From NCBI GenBank assembly GCA_905182985.1, contig CAJJDN010000045.1, forward strand, positions 52,673-116,672: a DNA stretch of 64,000 nt, in the 5' to 3' direction. The position numbers were made by a program, and so were the translations under genes. Below are positions 1-11,087 of this stretch, one piece after another. The notes under the pieces were generated by a model that saw only the letters and a list, made by a program, of their open reading frames with translations, was not told the origin of the DNA and did no database searches. Position 1 is the stretch's first letter, and each line of letters opens with the position of its first letter. Origin of the DNA: Paramecium sonneborni. Lineage: Eukaryota > Ciliophora > Oligohymenophorea > Peniculida > Parameciidae.

Positions 1-1401
1 CTTTCTACATTTAAGCCTATATTATGAATTACAGAAATAAGCACATTTAAATAAAATAGAAAGAATATTCTCTTTACTTTTAAAAAAGAACTTTAAGTTC
101 TTAATAAGTCTTAGGTCCATTTCTTTTAAATTTATTGATAAATGTTAAGAATTTTAATGAAAGAACTTCAAAATCTCCAATTCTTTTTTATACTGTAACC
201 TTGTGTTTGTCAAAACTTCTTTTAAACAAACATGAAATAAAAATTACAGTTTGGTCAAGTTTAATTATCTTTTCAAATCCAATTTTCTTACATTAACATT
301 TATTCTGTCTGCAATGAGTATAATGCATACAAAACTTAGTTATGTATTCTATTTCTTTCTGCTTACATTTTTAAGCTTCTCCATTTAGTTCAAACATATT
401 CTCTATGTACAACAATTCAAAATATTAATTTTATTTAGATATTGTCTAATAAACATTTTATCTCTTCATTTCTACTAAAGCACTTGTTAAATATTATGAA
501 ACAGGTAGTAAAATTAAAAATATAACAATGCATGAATATGAATTAATTGAGAATGCTTTCTATATTGTGGTTATCACATAAACAATTGTGAATATTGTTA
601 ATCCCTAATTATATAGTTGAGCATAAGCAGAAAATCTATGATGATTAGAATTATATAGATTACCCAAAAGGATACTAAATGATTGCTTCTCCAATTAACA
701 TACATATGAACAATCCAAAGATAATTTTTGAAAGTAAAATAAAAATAAATTATGTTCTTAACGACATGAAAAATAAAGGAATCAAAAGTAATTAAGCTAT
801 AATATTATTGTAATTAAAGTATTTTCGTAAGCTTTACTAAAAGAATTCATAATTTATAAAATAGATATTTGAAAATAATAAACTACCTATTGCTATCAAT
901 AAATTAAAAATTGACAACAGCAAAAGAAATGGATCATTTGCATTTAATAAATTCCAGCAAATATAGTAAAGTTGTAATACATAAAATAACCAAGTGAAGT
1001 TCAGAAAATAGTTATTTATTAATATGGTAGTTATCTATAATAGGATAATCAATGTATACATCTAAAACACTTTTTGAGATACTATCTACACTATTATGAC
1101 TTTTCATTATAAAACGATAGGTGATTATGATATAAGGAAAACAATTAAGCAGGGTTATAGCTATACCTATTAAAATGTTGATAGCATCATTATCCATAAA
1201 GTAAGGAGAGATTAAGCATATTTTGGTGAATGATTTTATCAGGCTCAAGACTTGCTCATTTGAATCATCAATTAAAAAATATGACAATTGCAGGAAATAT
1301 ACTGCAATTTGGAATTTCGCATAGCTGAAATTATTTATAGTAGGAGACAAATTGGTTTGAATTATCAAGCCTTGATATTACTTAAAGTATTCCCATTTCA
1401 T
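1..1401 (-). CDS. TmcB-like multi-pass membrane protein, C-terminus cut by the window edge
   Basis: Read with TAA/TAG as Gln, one frame runs from ATG 1401 to the left edge across two tiny introns (1035-1059, 25 nt; 636-663, 28 nt), so the protein is partial. Successive hydrophobic segments indicate a polytopic membrane protein, followed by a soluble stretch carrying HYTHCRQNKCQCKK. A His-Cys-x-Cys box after an N-terminal membrane block is what I recall for ciliate TmcB-like proteins, which often carry a PAS domain further on. The 39.0-43.9 kb gene has the same layout and an equivalent box (HSKTCYKLECPCK), which supports one family. Role unknown; environmental sensing is only a family-level guess. 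The ATG at 1401 is the first in-frame Met close to the conserved part. Confidence 0.7.
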
Positions 1402-1941
1402 ATTTGGAAATATAAATAATATAAAATTATAACATACACACAACTTATCATTCAAAATTAACTTTTTTAAAGTCAGACTTCCCCTGAGTAGTAGAACAAT
1501 AACTAATTTAAATAAAGCTATGATAATATTGATTTAAATTAATTTGTGTTAAACTAACCTAAAAATACTTTCAAATTTTATATAAGTTATTCCTTATATT
1601 TATTTAATATCTAAAATGCTGATATAAATGAAAGAAAAACAAATATTTGTAAAAACAGTTTATTAAATACAAACTAGATGAAATTTACATAGAAGTATTT
1701 TATTTATTTCTAAAATAACTATTATTCAGTAAGGATTGAAGTATAAATAAGATTGATGATTGAAATTTGAATTTCTTACATTTTGATGATATAAATTTAT
1801 TTTTTATTAGAATCTAAAAAAAGATGCTTAAGGATAAATATAATGGAGACTGAAAAATAAATTGAAAATATAATTAAGTTTAGGGAAATAAATAAATGAA
1901 TAAATGTAAAAATTACGTATATATAGATAAAATGGCATTGA
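1402..1941. other. Intergenic, 540 bp, no gene recognised
   Basis: Very A+T-rich stretch between the start of the TmcB-like gene and the stop of Sec61. Short frames occur on both strands but none shows a recognisable motif. It is long for this compact genome, and its right end (from 1918) belongs to the duplicated block described separately. Confidence 0.5.
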
Positions 1942-4037
1942 TCAAAATATGGATTGATTATCATATTTTTCCTTATGAAAAGTTTCAAAATATCCATAAA
2001 TAATTGTAACGGCCAGCAAGATTCCAGTTCCTTAGAAAAATATTATAAAAAATATTACCTGATCCAATAGCTCCTAAAATATCAGCAACAATAGTCAATA
2101 ATCCTATACAAACTCCTCCACAAAAAGCTGCAACTGGAATATAACCAGATAAATATTTAACCATAGATTCTTCTCTTAAACCTTTAATTTTAATCTAGAA
2201 TAAAAATATAATAGATACTTATTCATCTTTGAATTTTCTAGCAACATCTTTTGCACTTTCACCTGAAATTTGAATCCAAAATTTAGCAAAGAATCCACAC
2301 ATAAAAACAACAAATAAAACATAAACAATAGCATGAATAGGATCATTAATAATATCTTTAACATCTCTTAATGGTGACATATAATAAGCTAAACCTCCAA
2401 TAGGTACAGATTAACCTCCAAATTCTGCCTCTTACCATGTACCTAATAATTTAACAAAGAAATTAGTTTTAAATCTTCTATAAAGTAATTATGATAAGAA
2501 ATAAACATTTTAAACAAGAGTACTCTGAATAATCATAGGAATATTTGAAGTGTAAAATAATTTAATTCCATGTGATGATACTAATCCTCTAATTTTTTAA
2601 CTGGCTAATGGAACTTCAACTCTGAACCCTTATAAATAAATGACTAATGAGATCACAAATAAAGTAGCTAATAAATTATTAAGATTTGGAGCTGATTCTC
2701 TAAAAAATGCATAATAAAGTGCTTAAACTAAAAATAATTGATTAATATTACGTGTATTTTATTTGGTGAAGATCAAATGGAAGAAATTAATAATAGCTCC
2801 TTCAAATTGAGTTCCAGCTTCAGTTGACAATGTAATTGGTGAAAATGATTTCCATAAAATGTTTTCACTTACATTTGTAGCAATAAATAATGAAATACCT
2901 GATCCCAAACCTAAAAGATTTAAAATTTTTATATTGTACCATATCCTTTTTAAAGCATTTCATCTAACATAGTGACAACGACTCCTGCAAATGTTAATTA
3001 TAATAAAATGAGTATGGCATTGCCTGCTCCAATCTAATTAATATCACCATATGCACCAGACCAAATGTAAGCCATTCCTTCAGCAATAGCCATAATAAAG
3101 GATAATACTAAAAATTGATATTAGTATTACATTTTTATGCTGCATTAAATAGTACTTTGTCTTCTCTAACAGAATGATTCACTTCAATAAATCCGACTCC
3201 ACTTAGAAATTGTAAAATCATTCCAGATGTTACAATAGGTGAAATACCCAATTCCATCAATGTACCTTTATTTGAAGCCAATATTACTCTCATCCAATAA
3301 AAAGGATCAGATCCTAACAAATATTCTTTTNTATATATAGATAAAATGGCATTGATCAAAATATGGATTGATTATCATATTTTTCCTTATGAAAAGTTTC
3401 AAAATATCCATAAATAATTGTAACGGCCAGCAAGATTCCAGTTCCTTAGAAAAATATTATAAAAAATATTACCTGATCCAATAGCTCCTAAAATATCAGC
3501 AACAATAGTCAATAATCCTATACAAACTCCTCCACAAAAAGCTGCAACTGGAATATAACCAGATAAATATTTAACCATAGATTCTTCTCTTAAACCTTTA
3601 ATTTTAATCTAGAATAAAAATATAATAGATACTTATTCATCTTTGAATTTTCTAGCAACATCTTTTGCACTTTCACCTGAAATTTGAATCCAAAATTTAG
3701 CAAAGAATCCACACATAAAAACAACAAATAAAACATAAACAATAGCATGAATAGGATCATTAATAATATCTTTAACATCTCTTAATGGTGACATATAATA
3801 AGCTAAACCTCCAATAGGTACAGATTAACCTCCAAATTCTGCCTCTTACCATGTACCTAATAATTTAACAAAGAAATTAGTTTTAAATCTTCTATAAAGT
3901 AATTATGATAAGAAATAAACATTTTAAACAAGAGTACTCTGAATAATCATAGGAATATTTGAAGTGTAAAATAATTTAATTCCATGTGATGATACTAATC
4001 CTCTAATTTTTTAACTGGCTAATGGAACTTCAACTCT
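1918..4037. repeat. Direct duplication at a single-N joint: 1918-2623 repeated as 3332-4037
   Basis: The base after the N at 3331 resumes a sequence already given from 1918 (offset 1414). The copies match without visible difference up to 4037, then diverge. Identity that begins exactly at the N points to an assembly joint, not a biological tandem repeat. Confidence 0.85.
1942..3330 (-). CDS. SEC61A: Sec61 alpha, C-terminal part (assembly copy 1, truncated at the N joint)
   Basis: Carries the 3' end of Sec61 alpha, the channel subunit of the ER protein translocon. It runs from the DPFYWMRV / [18 protein letters not shown] region to a TGA stop at 1942-1944. Introns include 2195-2218 (24 nt) and 2031-2058 (28 nt); removing the last fuses IGSG to TGILLAV, as expected for the final membrane segment. 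The N-terminal exon is missing because the sequence stops at N 3331, inside an intron. It is identical to 4806-6072 where they overlap, so this is the 3' part of the same gene as the copy ending at 6247. Joined that way, the coding length is a multiple of three (477 aa), matching the family. Confidence 0.9.
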
Positions 4038-4714
4038 AAAACCTTATAAATAAATGACTAATGAGATCACAAATAAGGTAGCTAATAAATTATTAAGATT
4101 TGGAGCTGATTCTCTAAAGAATGCATAATAAAGTGCTTAAACTACAAATAATTGATAAATATTACGAGTATTTTATTTTGTGAAGATCAAATGGAAGAAA
4201 TTAATAATAGCTCCTTCAAATTAAGTTCCAGCTTCTGTAGATAATGTAATTGGTGAAAATGATTTCCATAAAATATTTTCACTTACATTAGTAGCAATAA
4301 ATAATGAAATACCTGATCCCAAACCTAAAAGATTTAAATTTTTTATTTGTACCATATCCTTTTTAAAGCATTTCATCTAACATGGTCACAACAACTCCAG
4401 CAAATGTTAATTATAATAAAATGAGAATAGCATTGCCTGCTCCAATTTAATTAATATCACCATATGCACCTGACCATATGTAAGCCATTCCTTCAGCAAT
4501 TGCCATAATAAAGGATAATACTAATAATTGATATATTAGTATTACATTTTTATGCTGCATTAAATAGTACTTTGTCTTCTCTAACAGAGTGATTTACTTC
4601 AATAAATCCTACCCCACTTAGAAATTGTAAAATCATTCCAGATGTTACAATAGGTGAAATACCCAATTCCATCAATGTACCTTTATTTGAAGCCAATATT
4701 ACTCTCATCCAATA
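3356..4714 (-). CDS. SEC61A: Sec61 alpha, chimeric assembly copy 2
   Basis: The 3' half (to 4037) is identical to copy 1. The 5' half (4038-4714) encodes the same protein segment with scattered silent changes, at least one amino-acid change (LV to VV near 4150) and intron-length differences. It stops at the run of Ns. The 5' half therefore looks like a second, closely related gene (a whole-genome-duplication paralogue) or another allele, joined onto the first. It should not be annotated as an independent tandem gene without long-read support. Confidence 0.75.
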
Positions 4715-4805
4715 NNNNNNNNNNNNNNNNNNNNNNNNNNNNNNNNNNNNNNNNNNNNNNNNNNNNNNNNNNNNNNNNNNNNNNNNNNNNNNNNNNNNNN
4801 NNNNN
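4715..4805. other. Assembly gap (91 Ns)
   Basis: Run of undetermined bases inside the Sec61 block. The flanking sequences on both sides are internal parts of Sec61 alpha in the same orientation, which do not adjoin each other in the gene, so the gap joins two versions of the locus. Confidence 0.99.
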
Positions 4806-6247
4806 CCAATAGCTCCTAAAATATCAGCAACAATAGTCAATAATCCTATACAAACTCCTCCACAAAAAGCTGCAACTGGAATATAACCAGATAAATATTT
4901 AACCATAGATTCTTCTCTTAAACCTTTAATTTTAATCTAGAATAAAAATATAATAGATACTTATTCATCTTTGAATTTTCTAGCAACATCTTTTGCACTT
5001 TCACCTGAAATTTGAATCCAAAATTTAGCAAAGAATCCACACATAAAAACAACAAATAAAACATAAACAATAGCATGAATAGGATCATTAATAATATCTT
5101 TAACATCTCTTAATGGTGACATATAATAAGCTAAACCTCCAATAGGTACAGATTAACCTCCAAATTCTGCCTCTTACCATGTACCTAATAATTTAACAAA
5201 GAAATTAGTTTTAAATCTTCTATAAAGTAATTATGATAAGAAATAAACATTTTAAACAAGAGTACTCTGAATAATCATAGGAATATTTGAAGTGTAAAAT
5301 AATTTAATTCCATGTGATGATACTAATCCTCTAATTTTTTAACTGGCTAATGGAACTTCAACTCTGAACCCTTATAAATAAATGACTAATGAGATCACAA
5401 ATAAAGTAGCTAATAAATTATTAAGATTTGGAGCTGATTCTCTAAAAAATGCATAATAAAGTGCTTAAACTAAAAATAATTGATTAATATTACGTGTATT
5501 TTATTTGGTGAAGATCAAATGGAAGAAATTAATAATAGCTCCTTCAAATTGAGTTCCAGCTTCAGTTGACAATGTAATTGGTGAAAATGATTTCCATAAA
5601 ATGTTTTCACTTACATTTGTAGCAATAAATAATGAAATACCTGATCCCAAACCTAAAAGATTTAAAATTTTTATATTGTACCATATCCTTTTTAAAGCAT
5701 TTCATCTAACATAGTGACAACGACTCCTGCAAATGTTAATTATAATAAAATGAGTATGGCATTGCCTGCTCCAATCTAATTAATATCACCATATGCACCA
5801 GACCAAATGTAAGCCATTCCTTCAGCAATAGCCATAATAAAGGATAATACTAAAAATTGATATTAGTATTACATTTTTATGCTGCATTAAATAGTACTTT
5901 GTCTTCTCTAACAGAATGATTCACTTCAATAAATCCGACTCCACTTAGAAATTGTAAAATCATTCCAGATGTTACAATAGGTGAAATACCCAATTCCATC
6001 AATGTACCTTTATTTGAAGCCAATATTACTCTCATCCAATAAAAAGGATCAGATCCTAACAAATATTCTTTTGAAATATACCTGATGTTCTATATACACC
6101 ATATAATGGAATTTAACAACAAATCAAATAGATAAAGAGAGTAATTCCTGTAATGAGCACTTTAACCTTTAAAGGTTAAGGAAATCTTGGCTCTTATACT
6201 TCAGGAATAATAGAAAGTGCTGGTCTTAACAAATGAAGAAGTCTCAT
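4806..6247 (-). CDS. SEC61A: Sec61 alpha, N-terminal and central part (assembly copy 3)
   Basis: Protein-conducting channel subunit of the ER translocon. ATG at 6247 gives [18 protein letters not shown], close to the known Sec61 alpha start. Introns at 6056-6081 (26 nt), 5850-5872 (23), 5653-5681 (29) and 4937-4960 (24) restore [15 protein letters not shown] and the following transmembrane segments. The 3' exon is cut off by the N run but present at 1942-2063; together they give 477 codons before TGA, the normal family length. This is the only copy that reaches the true start codon. Confidence 0.93.
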
Positions 6248-6306
6248 AAATTAAAATAATAAATTAACACGTATACTACTCAACAATTATCTCTTTAACA
6301 TATAAT

Positions 6307-7569
6307 TCATTATAAATCTTTTCTTAATGGTCTATTACGATTTAATTGACTTCTTATTTATGCCTATATTGAGAATAACTGTTTTAGTTCTGCTTCTACC
6401 AATAGTTTATTTATATTATCACTCTTACTCAAATCAACTACTTTCAAATATATTTATTATTTAATATCTAACATCTGTATCCACAATTCTTGTTAACTCT
6501 ATCCCAAATATTATACAATTTCAGAGATAGTTTTCTTCAACTCATTATTATGCTCACTTATTGATTCAATTTATTTCTTATGGTATTTTATTACTTCATT
6601 CCTTTCTCTTAAAATATTCTCACAAAATTCTTACCATTTTTTATTTATTTACTTTCCTTGATTCTTTAAATAAGCTAAGTAACTTCAAATACATACCAAT
6701 CTTTTATAGCAATTCCTCTTTATCAGCATTTTAATTATTACTGATCTTATGAAAATTGCTAGCACTGTTACTCATTTTGCTCTATTTCAAAGTTTCACTC
6801 AATACACTCTTTGGAGTTGTTATTCTAAAAGGATTACAAGTTAGATCTTATATTTTGCTTTATAAATCAAATATTATTTAAATATTATCCTATATGTGAC
6901 TCTAGTATTTTTCCTCCTGATTTTTTTTTTATACATAATAGTTCATTAACTAAACCATCAAAACAACAATTTACATATTCTACTAAAAACTATACAATCA
7001 TCTTTTTATTACTTCTATCCATCTCATTTATCAAATCTAAAAGATTCTCTTTACAAATAAAATTTATTAGTTAATCATAAAGTTCATCTTAATTGTCTTA
7101 CATCTAATTTATATCCTATCTTTAATCCATCACCAACTATAACTGACATGTCAATGTTTCAATCTCCTGTACATATTATAATTATTCTTCTTTTAATTAC
7201 AACTGTTCCTTCTCATAATTTGATTATAAATTCTCATATTCATTTATTTATCTTTCCAGTTCTATTATTTATTTCTACTATTAATCAACTGTCTCTTATT
7301 AAATACTTTTATACATCTATTAATTAAGCTTTATCGTTATATAATTATTAGCACATCTCGAACATTTTTTAATATGATTTTAACTTTTCATCATCAAAAT
7401 TTTATGCTCTTTGCTAACTTATTTCCTCTATATTCTATAATTAATTATCAATTTTTATATGGTCTGATTATTTAACTTGAACTGGCAAATCCTCACTCGA
7501 TTGATGTGTACTTTTTGGGCCAACATCAAATACAAAATTTGCTCTTATGTCTTTATATGCTTTACTCAT
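6307..7569 (-). CDS. Coiled-coil protein, unknown function
   Basis: About 392 aa from ATG 7569 (MSKAYKDIRANFVFDVG) to TGA 6307-6309, in three Gln/Glu/Lys-rich helical blocks typical of coiled coils. Intron 6675-6696 (22 nt, GTATGT...CTTAG) is clear. Two others, 7262-7289 (28 nt) and 6917-6950 (34 nt), begin GTT rather than GTA and are less certain, but with all three the length is a multiple of three. The 34-nt one contains a run of ten As on the coding strand, so a homopolymer length error is the alternative explanation there. No family recognised. Confidence 0.75.
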
Positions 7570-8023
7570 CTATAAATAAATTATATTTATAATTATATTT
7601 CTAAACCTTTACTTATATAAATAATTAAAAAATGAACAATTAACCTTTTTTATTCTAAACTTCTTTTAGAAGCACCATACATTGTATTTTTTTATAAAAT
7701 TTATTTTTCTATTAATTACTTATTTAGAATTTCAAATTTAGTTTATTACTTATTTGTGAATTCTTTTTTATCATGAACTTTTCAGTTAGAAATATTATGT
7801 ATTTTAAGATTTTATAATTTTTCTAAATAAATTTTTGATTTTATATTATTATTATGAAGTATTTTTATTTTCATTTGAACACATTAAATTTATAACAATA
7901 AATAAAATAATTCATTCTTTTATATCACATTCATTAGTTTCTAAATAAAAGAATATTATTTTGTTTCAAATTGAATTAAGAATCAATTTAAAAAATATAG
8001 ATAAAAAAAACAAGAAACAATTT
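7570..8023. other. Intergenic, 454 bp, no gene seen
   Basis: T/A-rich spacer between two same-strand genes; no motif or convincing reading frame seen. Confidence 0.5.
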
Positions 8024-10063
8024 TCATTTTGGAATTAATTTGGCATTATTATGGACGGATATTGATTATTTATGATATCTGGTAAAATTTTTTTCTTATC
8101 CAAACGACTAATTTGTTTAAGAATAACTTTGATTTAAATTTTGTACTTAGTTATTAAGCATCTAAAATAATTATGTTTTTAACCTTTAGTTTTAAATCTT
8201 TGTTTTCTGAAATTAATTACTTAATTTACTATTAACTATCCTTAAATTTTTATTATTAATTAGATAACTTTTGTTATAATAACACTTCCTATTAAATTAG
8301 TTCACTATCAACTGCTTCAGTTCTAACTAATTTGTTTTATAGCACCAGCATTTCTTAAATTATTTCTTAACACTCAATCTAAAAAAGTGGTTTCACTATT
8401 TCAAACTACGATAAATAATATTTTTACGGTTTTTAATAAAGCAATATAATCAAAGTTTTTGGCTTTTTACTCCAATATTGAAACTTAGCTGGATGATGCT
8501 ATACTTTTTTTATTTGATAATTAATTCTTATTGTTATTAAGCTGTTATTGTAAAATTATCAATTATTCTTTCAACTATGCATTCTCTTTCTCTACTTCTA
8601 CTTGTAATTCAAGTTGAGTAGACAATTTTTTATCATACTTTGAATATTATATTTATAATTCTTAAATTTCTTTATTCTTTTGTTCTTCCAAACATTTTAG
8701 ATGAATAAGTTCTTATTTAAGTACTCGTTTTTATTTATCAAATAATTTTAGATCATTTTATTATTATTATAATTAATTTGTTTATATAGTAATCTATTAT
8801 GATAATTATTAATTAATTTATTGAAAGTCTGTAACTTAATGTTGCAAATCAAATATTATTTAAGATTTATCTTAATCCAATTATTAATATTTTTATTCAG
8901 AGTATGATTAATTTTATATCAATTCTTCTAAATAGAAAAGATTTTTTAAGATATCTAAATCTTATCTATTTGCAATCTAATTAACTTTTAAAGTTACTTT
9001 AAATTATTATAAATTTCATACTTTATTAAATAAATTATTCTGAAACTGATAATTATTCTTAAAGTTAATCTCTATATTAACATAATTCTCGACATTCCGC
9101 TTTAATCTAATTTTATTTGAACTCATATTCTTCCAATTAATATGAAAAATTTTGTTCTTGATCTTTAAGTTAAAATTTTAATGTTTCCGTTTATTAAAAA
9201 TTTTGGTCTAAAATATTATTTTTTTCATCATTTTGTTATTCAAGCTTTCTTATTTTATTATTTAGGAATTCTATTTCTTACTCTTTGAGTGCTAAATTTA
9301 ATTCTTACTTTTATTCATCTTTTTATTGACTTATATAAAATGTTTATCTTAAACTATCTAATTCTTTAATTAATTCTTCCTTTTCACATTCTTCTGTTTT
9401 TAAATTGATGTGAATTTTATTTAATCGCTTTTCTAGCTAGTGCATATCTTATTAATATTTTTCATTTTATTATTAAAGTTATTATAGTTATGATTTCAAA
9501 TGATTATTATCAGATTCTAATTTTTGAATTTATGCATTTTTAAATATGATTGTATCATCATCTTTAGTAGTACTTGCTTAAGAATCTAATTGATCTATTA
9601 AATATTATTTATCGACTTTTAATTCCATTAATTCTTTAGCATAAAAGTTGATTTAATGATTTAAATTATCAACTAATTGTTATAAATTTTCAATCTAAGT
9701 TATATTTTAATTTTAAATATAAAGCTCTTGATAAAGTTATGAAAGTAATGCAAATAAATCAATTTTTTATTCTCTTGACATATTCAAAACCTAATCTAAA
9801 ACTTATTGAAATCCTTCAATTTATAATTTATTTTCAATAGAATTGCGTAAGATCTAAATAAATTGATTTTATCCTTCAATTATTGATTTTTATTCATCGA
9901 GTTGTTTGATGTATTCTAATTATTGACCAAATAATTTATTCTCATGAAAACTGCTATTAAAATCAGAATTTTTATGACAAGATTTTACACTTGATCTGTA
10001 TTAAATAGGAAAGTTATTAGTTTTATCATTTAAGATAGAAGGTTTGAAAGTCTAATAATTCAT
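8024..10063 (-). CDS. Long coiled-coil protein (656 aa)
   Basis: ATG 10063 to TGA 8024-8026, with introns 8997-9021 (25 nt), 8406-8427 (22) and 8162-8183 (22) that make the length exactly divisible by three. After an N-terminal Ser/Asn-rich stretch of about 40 residues, nearly the whole protein is Gln/Glu/Leu heptad-like sequence, encoded largely through TAA and TAG. The last 40 residues are non-helical and polar. Such proteins are usually structural (basal body, cortex or cilium), but nothing here identifies the site. No catalytic motif seen. Confidence 0.85.
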
Positions 10064-10366
10064 AGCAGAAATTGAATTTATTATAATAATTCAAAAATAA
10101 AGAAATTATATAAGACTTTTTGATTATTTATTTAAAATATAGATTAAATGCTAGAAATGAAAGAAAATGTTTTTTGTATTAATTGCTTCTCTGAGTTTGA
10201 AAGTTATATTATTTGTTTTTTTTTTCTTCTGATATAAAGATTACTTTTATAATTTTTGAAATAAATAGATAGAGCAAATATTTTTGTGTAAGAAAGTTTA
10301 TGCAAGAATTAGTTTAAAATAGAGAATGTGAAAATAATATTTAAATATTAAATAATTTTAATTTTA

Positions 10367-10893
10367 ATGACTGAAACAATTAAAAATCTTAGTGATTTCA
10401 AATATTAATAACTTATTTCAGATGTTAATAAAAAGAATTTTTAGTTGAATATATGGTTTGGTGGAAGAGCAGAATCATTAAGATCAAAAACAAAATTAAA
10501 TTACAATTGTAAAGAAATTATAGGTTTATTGGAATAGAATGGAAGATTTAGAATGTTGAACTTATAATGGTTCATGTACTAATCAAGCAGTGACAATATT
10601 TTCAAAAATTTTACAGTGAAAATGGTTTAGTTCCTTTAAAAAGAGACCCACATATTTTAGATTATTCGAAACATAAATAGCTGATAAAAAGATAAGTAGA
10701 TTTAATTTTAAGTATAGAGTAGAAATATGAATGAGATGGATATCAAATTAAACAATAAGCTAAAGATTAAAAACCAAGGTTCGGTATAGAAAAGAATATT
10801 TTTTATAAAAAAGAACAGGTAGCTCTTTGTAATTATTCTACTTAAATTACTAGATCATAAGGAGGATATAGATATATTTTGATAAATTCATGA
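10367..10893 (+). CDS. Small uncharacterised protein
   Basis: ATG 10367 opens MTETIKNLSDFKYQQLI, followed by a basic stretch with WFGGRAESLRSKTKLNY. A downstream exon encodes ENGLVPLKRDPHILDYSKHK, then, after a 24-nt intron, NGYQIKQQAKDQKPRFGIEK and a C-terminus ending at TGA 10891-10893. The junction between the first two exons (about 10570-10620) is unresolved: the only GT...AG choices that keep frame are 41 or 47 nt, long for this genome. No family recognised. The start lies about 300 bp from the divergent coiled-coil gene, so they may share a promoter region. Confidence 0.55.
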
Positions 10894-10965
10894 CTATTTT
10901 AACTGATAACCGTTAACTAAGAAATGATTAAATTATATAGATAGGTAAATATAATTAATTTAAAT

Positions 10966-11070
10966 GGGGGGATCGAACTAGGATGTTCTATTAGAGTTCT
11001 TATTGTTACTAAAGAGTAAGAATTGATTTAGATATGTTGAAGATATAAGACCAACTGAGAAAATTGATCC
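10966..11070 (-). tRNA. Degenerate tRNA-like sequence (possible pseudogene)
   Basis: On the minus strand there is an A-box-like D arm (CTCAGTTGGT), a 4-bp stem enclosing the 7-nt loop CTTCAAC (would-be anticodon TCA after a U), a 6-bp variable-arm-like hairpin TTCTTA/TAAGAA, and a B-box-like GTTCGATCC. However, the acceptor ends do not pair and the T stem is mismatched, so a functional cloverleaf is not supported. TCA is the anticodon of selenocysteine tRNA, but the fold is too poor to claim that. Confidence 0.25.
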
Positions 11071-11087
11071 TTATTTAGTATTAGCTA

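Noticed and set aside
1797..1997. Minus-strand 66-codon hydrophobic frame
   Set aside because: It overlaps the last Sec61 exon out of frame; the correct frame ends at TGA 1942-1944.
6921..6930. Run of ten Ts read at first as a certain frameshift in the coiled-coil gene
   Set aside because: A 34-nt intron (6917-6950) containing the run restores frame and overall divisibility, so an error is possible but not required.
10966..11070. Functional selenocysteine tRNA
   Set aside because: The anticodon loop fits but acceptor and T stems do not pair, so only a tRNA-like remnant is reported.
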